Shown here piece by piece: positions 50,122-58,465 of a stretch of DNA of 64,000 nt. Origin of the DNA: Herbinix sp. (GTDB lineage Bacteria > Bacillota > Clostridia > Lachnospirales > Lachnospiraceae); assembly GCA_029256105.1 (NCBI GenBank), contig JAQSYO010000006.1, forward strand, positions 62,001 to 126,000. Direction: 5' to 3'. Below the pieces are notes generated by a model that was not told the origin of the DNA, did no database searches, and saw only the letters and a list, made by a program, of their open reading frames with translations. Within the stretch, counting starts at the first letter, position 1. The number at the start of each line of letters is the position of its first letter. The position numbers and the translations under genes were made by a program.

Positions 50122-52680
50122 CTATATGAACTTAAAAATAATCCAAGTTAGAAAGTTGTCTTTATGTAAGCGCATCATCATCCGCAGACGTTTATCCTCT
50201 AGTCGATTTCCCTTATTAGGTATATCTGCAAGTGACTTAATATTAATCCGCGCTTCTAACTCTGTGGAAAGGATATTTTGAGGTATCTCAAAGGTAATTG
50301 TATAATCTTTTCCACTTCGAATATCAAAATAATTATCTGATAAAGGTGTATCAATCCCATCAATATCAACATAAACATAGCGCGCAAACTTTTTAGCTGA
50401 TAAGGTTAATACTCCTTTATTCCCTTCCACTTTTAATTTTCTAGTAATATGGGGTGAGCTTAAAAGTGCCTCCTTATCAGGAACGATAAGACGAGTTTGC
50501 TGGAATATTACCTTTTCCTCCTCATATATGCTTACGACCAATACTGCATTGTTTTTTTTATGTCCTTTTAGAGTTTCTGAAAATGAAATGTCCAGCTCTT
50601 TCGCTGCCAGTGTAGCTCCTATTTCTATATCTTTATTCTTTTCCCATATTTTATTTCCTTCAAAATCTTCCAGAATACAATTTAATGTTACTTTATGTAC
50701 CTGTGGGTATTCATTAATCACATATACTGCTGCTTTATCTTTTGTAATGTCCACCGAAGCACTTAATAAAGAATTAAACTGTTTCGATTTATACATCACT
50801 GCTTTATACTGTTTTTGATAATCGATACCAGCCCAGGAAGCCACTGGCCAACAATCATTATACTGCCAATAAATTGCACCATTACAGCGTCCAAAGTTTC
50901 TCTTCCATTCCTCCGTTGCCTCTCGGACTGTTTCAGACTGAACTAGTTGAGATAGATACACAAAGTCCTCCAATTTGGAAGGGTTTCTATATTTGGCTAG
51001 GAGATAGAATAACATCTTCTGATTACCACCTTTGGATTTTTGATGGGATAACATAACCGGGTCAAAAATACTAGGCTCCTTTTTATCGGTAAAGGATTGT
51101 ATTGCTTTCATGGAAGGCAGTGATTCCATTCCAAATTCGGAGCAAAATCTGGTGGGCATTTTTCTAAAATGTTCAATCGGCATCATTCCGTGCCAAATCT
51201 GCCAAAGATGTGTGTCCCCTTTATTAAAATCATTTGCCTTATCGTCTTTTGTGCCAGAGTTTGGTGAACCCGGCCAATAAGGTGTAATCGAATCCTCGCT
51301 CTTTACCCAATCCGCTAAGGTGTCATGAAAAAACTGTTGATTCGCTTCAAATAGTCGTTTGTTCTTCTTCCACATCATAGCGATTAATTCAATTTCATTA
51401 TTACCACACCATAATGCTAAGGAAGCATGATGACGAATTCTTCGAATATTATCCCTTACTTCCGCCTCTACATTATTCAAAAAATCAACGTCATAAAACG
51501 GATAGGGCGCACATGCAAAACAAAAATCCTGCCACACCAAAATACCATATTTATCGCAAAGATCATAAAAATCCTCAGATTCGTAATAACCGCCACCCCA
51601 CACACGAAGCATATTCATATTAACCTGGTGAGCACTCTGTATATAAAATTCCAAGTCTTCTTTCGATGTACGGGATATAAACGAATCGCTGGGTATCCAG
51701 TCAGCACCTTTTGCAAAAATAGGAACTCCATTTATTAAAAATCTGAAATTATTACCCCATTTATCCTTCGTGGTATCAAGCACAATTGTACGAAGTCCGA
51801 TTTGTGAGTTCCAATGATCCAATTCTTCCTCTTGACTCAATAATGAGACTTCCACCTGATATAAGCTCTGATTTCCTAAACCATTACACCACCAAAGCTC
51901 TGGGTTTAATATTTCAACTACTGCTTCCCCACATCCGTCCGATACCTGACTCTCTGTTATATACTTTTTACCTTGGGGAGAAGTAATATTAATTTGTACT
52001 TTGTATGTAAATGTATTTGTGGTATTTAGTTCAAATAATTTTGCATTTATTATTAATGATACCTTATTTGTTTCATGCCTTTGAATTACAGTAACCTGAT
52101 CGATCTTAGCATTCGAATAGCCCTGTAATTCAATGCTTCCGGTAATTCCAACCGGTGGAAGTATCGGTCCCCAGTCCCAGCCAAAATGGCACTGTACCTT
52201 ACGAATATGAGATATCCCATCCACACCCATACCGGAGGAAAATGGAATCTTATCCTTTTGGTTCTTCTCCTCAAGATAAGGAAATGGGGAACGGAATATT
52301 ATCTTTATATGATTATCTCGCTCCTTTAGATAATCCTTCACAGAAAATCGATAGGTTCTATGAACATTATCCGTACTTGCTATTATTTTATTATTTAATA
52401 TAATTTCCGCCAAGGTATCAAGCCCGGTGATTACTAGCTCAATTCTTTCCTCGAGGAGCAGTTCAGGTGAGATATCGAACTCTCTTGCATACTCATAATC
52501 CTTCTCTGCAAGCTTCGTCATTTCCTTTTCATTTTCACCCCAAAACGGATCTTCAATCATTCCATGTTTCATCAAATCGAGATAATTACAGCCCGGTAGT
52601 TGCCCTGCAACTTGCACCTGTTTTTCCTTATCGCGAAGGTCCCATACCCCTGATAAATCTAACCTATTCATTTCGTACAC
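50122..52680 (-). CDS. Glycoside hydrolase family 2 beta-mannosidase
   Basis: An 852-residue intracellular enzyme (no signal peptide) of the GH2 beta-mannosidase type. The acid/base Glu is Glu429 in WCGNNE, and the nucleophile is Glu515 in CSEFGMES. Other signatures: VAGQLPGCNYLDL, DPFWGEN and CHFGWDWGP. It removes mannose from the non-reducing end of beta-mannan oligosaccharides or glycans. The GTG at 52680 has AGGAAG seven bases upstream; the ATG nine bases in (52671) is also possible. The AraC regulator lies convergently, and Gfo/Idh-type dehydrogenases flank it. Confidence 0.93.
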   Translation of the reverse strand: MYEMNRLDLSGVWDLRDKEKQVQVAGQLPGCNYLDLMKHGMIEDPFWGENEKEMTKLAEKDYEYAREFDISPELLLEERIELVITGLDTLAEIILNNKIIASTDNVHRTYRFSVKDYLKERDNHIKIIFRSPFPYLEEKNQKDKIPFSSGMGVDGISHIRKVQCHFGWDWGPILPPVGITGSIELQGYSNAKIDQVTVIQRHETNKVSLIINAKLFELNTTNTFTYKVQINITSPQGKKYITESQVSDGCGEAVVEILNPELWWCNGLGNQSLYQVEVSLLSQEEELDHWNSQIGLRTIVLDTTKDKWGNNFRFLINGVPIFAKGADWIPSDSFISRTSKEDLEFYIQSAHQVNMNMLRVWGGGYYESEDFYDLCDKYGILVWQDFCFACAPYPFYDVDFLNNVEAEVRDNIRRIRHHASLALWCGNNEIELIAMMWKKNKRLFEANQQFFHDTLADWVKSEDSITPYWPGSPNSGTKDDKANDFNKGDTHLWQIWHGMMPIEHFRKMPTRFCSEFGMESLPSMKAIQSFTDKKEPSIFDPVMLSHQKSKGGNQKMLFYLLAKYRNPSKLEDFVYLSQLVQSETVREATEEWKRNFGRCNGAIYWQYNDCWPVASWAGIDYQKQYKAVMYKSKQFNSLLSASVDITKDKAAVYVINEYPQVHKVTLNCILEDFEGNKIWEKNKDIEIGATLAAKELDISFSETLKGHKKNNAVLVVSIYEEEKVIFQQTRLIVPDKEALLSSPHITRKLKVEGNKGVLTLSAKKFARYVYVDIDGIDTPLSDNYFDIRSGKDYTITFEIPQNILSTELEARINIKSLADIPNKGNRLEDKRLRMMMRLHKDNFLTWIIFKFI

Positions 52681-53039
52681 ACCCCTTCTTCCTACATTGG
52701 TTTGAGAAAATAAGTAAATCCTGATGCATCTTTTTTAATGCCTTCATTTCCTTAGATTCCCGAACATATAAATATCATAACATAGGAAGAAGAACATATT
52801 TATGGATTTCCTATATATTTTATGGTTTTCAGAATTATTTTACATAATTTTTTATATAATTGAATTACCTTTTATCCAGCGCATCATTATATGCCCAATT
52901 CAAAATTCATATTGGCAGTTTCTATACTTCCTTCTGACACTAATTAAATAATTAATAGAAAAAAGCGACATATCAATTACCATAAAAAATGGAAATAGAT
53001 ATGTCACATATATAAACTGACAACTTTCAGATATCATTA
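52681..53039. other. Intergenic region between the mannosidase and the second dehydrogenase
   Basis: 359 bp. It contains the terminator of the dehydrogenase (52965-53007) and the leader of the mannosidase gene. No gene or operator is clear. Confidence 0.45.
52965..53007 (-). terminator. Terminator of the MerR-controlled dehydrogenase gene
   Basis: GCGACATATC (52965-52974) pairs with GATATGTCAC (52998-53007), with CCAT / ATGG inside. On the minus strand TTTTTTCTATT follows. Confidence 0.75.
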
Positions 53040-54011
53040 CTACATGTTATATCCCATGCTCGTCAATACTCTGTCCATGGTACGTGCATTTTTTACTGAA
53101 AATTCATGGCTAACATAAGGTTGTTCCCCATCAATAATGCATCTTCCGAGTTGTTCCAGTTCCAACATATAATTATTGGGTACATCAACAACGATCTCTT
53201 CTGTCACACCGTTCTTATGAATATAATATTTCACTGTTCCCTCAATATTAAATGGAATTGGTGCTTCAATTGTACCTTCTGTTCCATGGATAAAATATCG
53301 GTCCGCTCTTTGTCCAGAACACATACCAGTTATTAAGGAAGCTCTACAGCCACTAGGGAATTCAAAATATGCTGCCACAAAATCATCTATATTTTGGTCA
53401 GTAAAATTGGCAAGGGCCTTTACTTCACTCGGTTCTTCCCCTAACATTGTTAAGATTAAACTAATATTATAACAACCCAAATCGTATATCGCTCCTCCAA
53501 GCGTATCTCTGCGTACTCTGATATTATCCTTACTAGGTCTAGGTGTTAAAAACGTTGTTTCAATAAAAGTAGGTTTACCGATTACCCCAGAATCCAATGC
53601 TTCCTTTACTGATTTTATGATTGGCGTGTGCAGATATGCAAAGGCCTCCATAAAATATACACCGGCATCATCACATGCCTGAATCATCTCTTTTACATCT
53701 GCTTCCGTACCTGATAGCGGCTTTTCACACAGAATGTGTTTTTTCTTAGCCGCCGCCTTCAATACCCATTCCTTATGTAGGGTATTGGGTAGCGGAATAT
53801 AAACTGCTTCAATTGCATCATCCTCTAACATAGCCTCATAACTATAATAAGCTTTTTCAAAGCCAAAGAGAGCTTTAAATTCCTCCACCTTCTCTTTACT
53901 TCTTCCTGCAATACCATATAACCTGCAATTTTCTGCTTTTAACATTGCAGGAATTGTATGGCCCTTCGCTATATTTGCTGTTCCTAAAACACCCCATTTA
54001 ATCTGTTTCAT
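53040..54011 (-). CDS. Gfo/Idh/MocA-family dehydrogenase with a MerR-type promoter
   Basis: A 323-residue NAD(P)-dependent oxidoreductase: Rossmann motif GVLGTANIAKG, CEKPLSGT near residue 97, and a trans-dihydrodiol-dehydrogenase-like C-terminal sheet (GGAIYDLGCYNISLILTML shortened). It resembles D-xylose/dihydrodiol dehydrogenases. The promoter at 54097-54127 is nearly identical to that of the aldo/keto reductase at 7483-8334, so the MerR regulator at 8565-8960 probably controls this gene too. AAGGAA lies before the ATG. Confidence 0.92.
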   Translation of the reverse strand: MKQIKWGVLGTANIAKGHTIPAMLKAENCRLYGIAGRSKEKVEEFKALFGFEKAYYSYEAMLEDDAIEAVYIPLPNTLHKEWVLKAAAKKKHILCEKPLSGTEADVKEMIQACDDAGVYFMEAFAYLHTPIIKSVKEALDSGVIGKPTFIETTFLTPRPSKDNIRVRRDTLGGAIYDLGCYNISLILTMLGEEPSEVKALANFTDQNIDDFVAAYFEFPSGCRASLITGMCSGQRADRYFIHGTEGTIEAPIPFNIEGTVKYYIHKNGVTEEIVVDVPNNYMLELEQLGRCIIDGEQPYVSHEFSVKNARTMDRVLTSMGYNM

Positions 54012-54096
54012 TCTTCCTTGTTCCTTTCTGTACTATTTCTTTTTATGATTGATTATTGATTGTCCTATTATACATCAACTTTGAATGTATAATCAA

Positions 54097-54127
54097 ATTA
54101 TAAACCTTAACGTAAGCTTTAAGTCAA
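54097..54127 (-). promoter_or_regulatory. Second MerR-type promoter with 19-bp spacer
   Basis: On the minus strand: TTGACT (plus 54122-54127), a 19-bp spacer and TATAAT (plus 54097-54102). It differs from the promoter at 8445-8475 at two spacer positions only, and matching sequence continues downstream (ATGTATA) and upstream (ATAG.AAAAT). No merR gene is nearby. Confidence 0.85.
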
Positions 54128-54318
54128 TAGAAAAATATAGATATTGAAGATATTGATATTGAAATATATATTTTGAAATAAATTTCAAGTAAGTTCAAGA
54201 AAAATTGTAAATTCAAATTAAATTATAACGCTATAGGAAGCCCACAATTGGGACAGATCCTTTTATCCTTTCTTCAATAAATAATATATTGTTTCACAAT
54301 CGAATGATTGATAAATAT

Positions 54319-54347
54319 TTGACAGTTATATTTACATATGTTATCAT
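54319..54347 (+). promoter_or_regulatory. Promoter of the OadG/OadB genes
   Basis: TTGACA (54319-54324), a 17-bp spacer, and TATCAT (54342-54347). An intrinsic terminator begins about 60 bp downstream. Confidence 0.7.
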
Positions 54348-54408
54348 TAATTATATTATTTTCCGGTTGGCAGTTTATTACAACTGTTTCAAGTTTTGGC
54401 TTATAGGG

Positions 54409-54443
54409 TGGAGAGCTTCTTATTGAAGTTCTCCATTTTTTTA
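54409..54443 (+). terminator. Leader terminator (attenuator candidate) of the OadG/OadB genes
   Basis: TGGAGAGCTTC (54409-54419) pairs with GAAGTTCTCCA (54425-54435), one G-U pair, followed by ATTTTTTTA. It lies between the promoter and the first gene, and no gene ends upstream on this strand. It is probably an attenuator, or it closes a small RNA of about 80-90 nt. Confidence 0.7.
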
Positions 54444-54493
54444 TAGCTATTTTACCAAAAAACCAATTTTGCATTAGAAAAGAGGTGAAAGGA

Positions 54494-54655
54494 ATGTCTA
54501 TATCTGAGAGTATTCTTACTGCTTTATTCTGTATGATAGTTGTATTTGCAGTACTAGGAGTTCTCTGGGCAATTATCCGATTGTTTTCCTCGATTATCTT
54601 AATTATTGAGAAAACAAAGGAAAAACGCTCATCCCGAACAAATCCGAAAGGTTAG
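54494..54655 (+). CDS. Small OadG-like (sodium-pump gamma subunit-type) protein
   Basis: 53 residues, too short for most gene calls: one N-terminal membrane helix (about 8-32, TALFCMIVVFAVLGVLWAII) and a basic tail (EKTKEKRSSRTNPKG). The layout, size and position before OadB match OadG/MmdD gamma or delta subunits, which anchor sodium-pumping decarboxylases. GAGGTG lies six bases before AAAGGA and the ATG. It is 46 bp before the OadB-type gene. Confidence 0.7.
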   Translation: MSISESILTALFCMIVVFAVLGVLWAIIRLFSSIILIIEKTKEKRSSRTNPKG

Positions 54656-54701
54656 CAAACACAGGTTTTAACTTTATGATAATAAAAGGAGGATTTATAT
54701 T

Positions 54702-55838
54702 GTGTTTATTGATTCATTAATTAAACTATGGGAAGATTCCGGCTTTGTTGCACTAACCTGGCAGTCTATCCTTATGATTATTGTGGCATGTGTATTAATT
54801 TATCTTGCAATCGTTAAAAAATTTGAGCCACTTCTTCTATTACCGATCGCCTTTGGCGTGCTCCTTGCAAATCTACCATTAACTGGCCTGATGAGTGAAC
54901 CAGCAAGTTCAACAGAAGCGGGTGGACTTCTTTATTACCTTTACTTAGGAGTTAAAAAGGGAATTTATCCTTCTCTGATATTTTTAGGAATTGGTGCCAT
55001 GACCGATTTTGGTCCATTGATTGCCCGCCCCAGTAGTATGCTAATAGGTGCCGGTGCCCAATTTGGTATCGCAGTTGCCTTCATTATTGCTATCGCTATG
55101 GGCTTCACCCCAGAAGAAGCTGCTTCTATCGGAATTATTGGAGGTGCAGATGGCCCGACCGCTATCTATCTAACCACAAGACTTGCACCCCATTTATTAG
55201 CATCCATAGCAATAGCCGCCTACTCTTATATGGCACTTATTCCATTGATTCAACCACCACTTATGAAATTGCTCACTACGAAAAAAGAGCGGATGATTCA
55301 TATGGAACAATTACGTAAAGTGTCTAAACTAGAAAAAATATGTTTTCCAGTTGCTGTATCGATATTATGCATATTACTTCTACCATCCGTTGCTCCACTC
55401 ATTGGTATGTTGATGCTAGGTAATCTTTTTAAGGAATCTGGAGTCGTAGAGCGGTTATCAGAAACTGCACAGAATGCTTTAATTAATATAGTCACAATTT
55501 TTCTTGGACTTACCGTCGGTGCTACTGCAGTCGGATCTGAATTTCTAAAGCCCCAGACACTGGAGATTATTGTCCTTGGACTTATTGCCTTTATGTTTAG
55601 TACTGTAGGTGGTCTTCTGATTGGTAAATTTATGTGTTGGATAACTAAGGGTAAGGTAAATCCTCTAATAGGCTCAGCAGGAGTATCAGCTGTTCCTATG
55701 GCTGCACGTGTCTCACAGGTGGAAGGGCAAAAAGCAAGCCCCGGGAATTATTTACTTATGTTTGCAATGGGTCCAAATGTAGCTGGTGTTATCGGTTCCG
55801 CAATTGCTGCTGGTATTCTACTTTCACTTTTTGGTTAA
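54702..55838 (+). CDS. OadB-type sodium-translocating decarboxylase beta subunit
   Basis: 378 residues with about nine membrane segments. Sodium-pump signatures are visible: FLGIGAMTDFGPLIARP, GIIGGADGPTAI and PLIGMLMLGNLFKESG, plus the C-terminal SAGVSAVPMAARVSQ and NYLLMFAMGPNVAGVIGSA. It pumps sodium while a carboxybiotin is decarboxylated (oxaloacetate, methylmalonyl-CoA or glutaconyl-CoA). No alpha carboxyltransferase or biotin-carrier gene is in the window. The GTG start has AAAGGAGG nine bases upstream. Confidence 0.93.
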   Translation: MFIDSLIKLWEDSGFVALTWQSILMIIVACVLIYLAIVKKFEPLLLLPIAFGVLLANLPLTGLMSEPASSTEAGGLLYYLYLGVKKGIYPSLIFLGIGAMTDFGPLIARPSSMLIGAGAQFGIAVAFIIAIAMGFTPEEAASIGIIGGADGPTAIYLTTRLAPHLLASIAIAAYSYMALIPLIQPPLMKLLTTKKERMIHMEQLRKVSKLEKICFPVAVSILCILLLPSVAPLIGMLMLGNLFKESGVVERLSETAQNALINIVTIFLGLTVGATAVGSEFLKPQTLEIIVLGLIAFMFSTVGGLLIGKFMCWITKGKVNPLIGSAGVSAVPMAARVSQVEGQKASPGNYLLMFAMGPNVAGVIGSAIAAGILLSLFG

Positions 55839-55868
55839 ATTTAATATAATTTCCCACTGCAGTAAAAT

Positions 55869-55905
55869 AGCTCTCTGATCAATTTGATCAGAGAGCCATT
55901 TTTTT
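55869..55905 (+). terminator. Terminator of the OadB-type gene
   Basis: CTCTCTGATCAA (55871-55882) and TTGATCAGAGAG (55884-55895) pair exactly, followed by CCATTTTTTTG. It lies between convergent genes. Confidence 0.85.
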
Positions 55906-55914
55906 GTTACTCTA

Positions 55915-58050
55915 TTACTGGGTTTGATATTCATTACTTTTGCTAAGAATTACATTTTTATTAGTAACTTGTGCCACTAAAATACTTTTATCTAATAATT
56001 TCTCATTCGGAACGATCAAGGTATTTTCATCGATAAAAGTTGTTTCTTTTTCTTCCTCATCGATAAAAGCTACACTCCAAGCAGTAAAATTCTTTCCTAA
56101 TATATATAAATCTTCACCAATTTCTATAATCTTAGTTATCGAGACCTCGGAAATACCCATTTTCATGGCTTTCTCAATATAAGGACTTTCTCCTCCATAA
56201 ATATACCTATTTCCATAGAGCATATCATATTGTAGAAGCTTAAGTTCCTTCTGATAATCAGCATTACTTATACATCTTTGGTGAAATTTCGTTAAAACTC
56301 CATTTTCGTAACCTAGTCGCTCCATTAGATAAGCATTCAGTTGGTATGCATATAAGTCATGTTTTTCTTTATGCATTGGGAAGTTACTCCATAGTACATA
56401 TTCCGTTTGAAATTTATTATTATTTACCAAATCCTTAGCTTCAAACGACAATGGAGGCAAATGATCCCCATATAACACGATGACTGTGGGTTCCTTGTAT
56501 CCAGATAATTCTCTAGTTAATTCTCCTATAAATTTATCCGTCTCAGCAAGTTGATTCACATAATATTCAAATTGATTTTTATAACTATCATCCATATGGA
56601 CATTCCTACTATTGTACTTTGAGGTACCCGCACCCATCTCTGTATTTAAACGTATTCTCTTATATGGGTCCACAACCACTTTAATTTTTTGATTAGCCTC
56701 AATCATTTCAACTGGATATTTTCCATGAGCCTGAACTGTAATAGTATAAATAAAATCTCTAGTGTCTCCAGCCTTCAACGCTTTTAAGATTTCATTCGTT
56801 AATAAACTATCATTCGCCCATCCGGTAGGATTATATTCCAGATTATTCATATACTCAATCGAACTGAAATTATCAAACCCTAATTTCGGGAATACATCTT
56901 TTCGGTCATAAAAAGTACCTGTATTATTATGAATAACATAATTGTGATAACCAAGTTCCGTAAGATCATAACAAATACTTTCACAAGTTGTTGATCGTAA
57001 AATGGTTCGATAAGGTAACTCTCCGCTACCAAAATAGTCTGTTTTCATCCCAGTTAAAATCTCAAATTCTGTATTTACTGTTCCTGCACCATAAGATGGA
57101 ACCGTAAGAAACCCAGAAGTATACTTCTCTTTTAATTGAGTGAAATTTGGAATCGGGTTTTCTGAAAAAGAATAGTCTAGTAAATGATTAACATCAAAAA
57201 AAGATTCTAATTGAACCATGATAATATTAGGTTTAAATTCCGAACTTATTTTACTATTCATATCGTTCATGACTATCCCATACGGTTCCTCAGATTTACT
57301 TAGCTCTACATTATTGAATGCATCTGTTATATGGATTTCATTTAACTCAATTTTATTTAAAACAACCTCAATTTGTTTTTTTGAATATGCCTTCGGTTTA
57401 CTTATGCCTCGATCAAAAACGCTATTCACAAAGCAATATGCAAAACCATAGTCTGAAAAAGCATCCGGAAGATTACCAAATTTATTCGATAGTGCGTTTA
57501 CCTTTGATGCAGTGGTTGATAACGTAAGCATCAAAGCTAATAATATACAAATAAGAAGCAAGGGTAGCTTAATTAATATCTGATTCTTTTTTAATCTCCT
57601 ATATAAAAGTATCAACGTTACTATTATAATAACAACAATTACAGATATAAATATAATTTGAAAAGGATTAAGATATACAGGAATTGCTATGATTACTGCT
57701 TTTATTATATAAAAGTCCATTGATGTTAAAGGCGTCAAACGATGGCACAAAATGGTATAATTTACAACGCCAAGTCCAATCCATATGGCAGAGAACAAGA
57801 AGAGCATAAACCTTCTTCTTGAAAATAACATCGATATAGATAGTGTTAATAAAACGATTAACACATTAATATTGAACATAAGCGGATTCGTTATAATAAA
57901 ACCTAATCCTTTTATAATAGAATGTCGACTCAAAATTTCTAGCATTAAAATTATAAAATTTGAAAATAAAATCATTGATAAAACATAATGTAAATCCCTT
58001 TGTTTTTTTGTTTCTAAATTACATAATTTACTTCTAATACTTAATAGCAT
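55915..58050 (-). CDS. LTA synthase-family sulfatase-fold membrane enzyme
   Basis: 711 residues: five N-terminal membrane helices (about 22-180), then an extracellular sulfatase-fold domain (about 270-620). Metal and catalytic residues are in VQLESFF (Glu282), GAGTVNTEFE (nucleophile Thr324) and YGDHLPPL. A roughly 80-residue C-terminal extension (from about 635, ISEVSITKIIEIGEDLYILGKN) looks like an Ig-type fold. LtaS transfers glycerol phosphate from phosphatidylglycerol; related enzymes modify other polymers. The GtrA-YfhO-GtrB set in this window could glycosylate its product. Confidence 0.9.
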   Translation of the reverse strand: MLLSIRSKLCNLETKKQRDLHYVLSMILFSNFIILMLEILSRHSIIKGLGFIITNPLMFNINVLIVLLTLSISMLFSRRRFMLFLFSAIWIGLGVVNYTILCHRLTPLTSMDFYIIKAVIIAIPVYLNPFQIIFISVIVVIIIVTLILLYRRLKKNQILIKLPLLLICILLALMLTLSTTASKVNALSNKFGNLPDAFSDYGFAYCFVNSVFDRGISKPKAYSKKQIEVVLNKIELNEIHITDAFNNVELSKSEEPYGIVMNDMNSKISSEFKPNIIMVQLESFFDVNHLLDYSFSENPIPNFTQLKEKYTSGFLTVPSYGAGTVNTEFEILTGMKTDYFGSGELPYRTILRSTTCESICYDLTELGYHNYVIHNNTGTFYDRKDVFPKLGFDNFSSIEYMNNLEYNPTGWANDSLLTNEILKALKAGDTRDFIYTITVQAHGKYPVEMIEANQKIKVVVDPYKRIRLNTEMGAGTSKYNSRNVHMDDSYKNQFEYYVNQLAETDKFIGELTRELSGYKEPTVIVLYGDHLPPLSFEAKDLVNNNKFQTEYVLWSNFPMHKEKHDLYAYQLNAYLMERLGYENGVLTKFHQRCISNADYQKELKLLQYDMLYGNRYIYGGESPYIEKAMKMGISEVSITKIIEIGEDLYILGKNFTAWSVAFIDEEEKETTFIDENTLIVPNEKLLDKSILVAQVTNKNVILSKSNEYQTQ

Positions 58051-58431
58051 ATCAAATTATACTCACTTTCCCTAATGAAGAAATTCTATATATGTACTAA
58101 AACGGAAAGTCAAGCCATTTGATATAAATAATTAGCAAGATTATATCACTCCTATTTACTATCGTCAAACAAATATATTAATGAAATAGTATTTCATCAA
58201 TGCACTGAATCATACATCAACGCCTAAAAAAAGTAGTAAGAAAATAATTGAAGCTTTCCATTATCTTCTTACTACTTTACATAAAGTTATTAATACTTTT
58301 TACCGTTTGAATCTATTCATATGAATAAATTCATATGATGCTATTCGTTTGAAGCTATTCATTTGAAGCTATTCGTTTGAATTTATTCATTTGAAGCTAT
58401 TCGTTTGAATTTATTCATTTGAATTTATACA
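58051..58431. other. Intergenic region with terminator and repeat array
   Basis: 381 bp between minus-strand genes: the zinc-finger gene terminator (58230-58278), then the 14-bp array that runs into the gene end. Confidence 0.5.
58230..58278 (-). terminator. Terminator of the zinc-finger gene
   Basis: AAAGTAGTAAGAA (58230-58242) pairs exactly with TTCTTACTACTTT (58266-58278). On the minus strand seven T residues follow. It is about 150 bp beyond the stop at 58432 and beyond the repeat array. Confidence 0.8.
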
Positions 58432-58465
58432 TTAGATGCTATTCGTTTGAAGATATTCGTCTTCT
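58312..58465. repeat. 14-bp tandem array (11 units) overlapping the 3' end of the zinc-finger gene
   Basis: Consensus (GC/TT)TATTC(A/G)TTTGAA. Units start at 58312, 58326, 58340, 58354, 58368, 58382, 58396, 58410, 58424, 58438 and 58452; GC and TT forms alternate in part. The stop codon of the gene (58432-58434) is inside the unit at 58424, and the last ten sense codons are also in the array. Confidence 0.85.

Larger units (their letters stand above)
54012..54493. other. Divergent intergenic region between the dehydrogenase and the OadG/OadB genes
   Basis: 482 bp. It holds the MerR-type promoter (54097-54127), AT-rich repeats (GATATTGA, about 54140-54170), a promoter for the pump genes (54319-54347) and an early terminator (54409-54443). 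Confidence 0.5.

Noticed and set aside
54409-54443. Hairpin as a normal terminator of an upstream plus-strand gene
   Set aside because: The preceding gene (53040-54011) is on the minus strand, so no coding transcript ends there; treated as a leader terminator instead.
58312-58465. Repeat array considered as a CRISPR array
   Set aside because: Units are 14 bp, directly abutting, with no spacers and no cas genes in the window.
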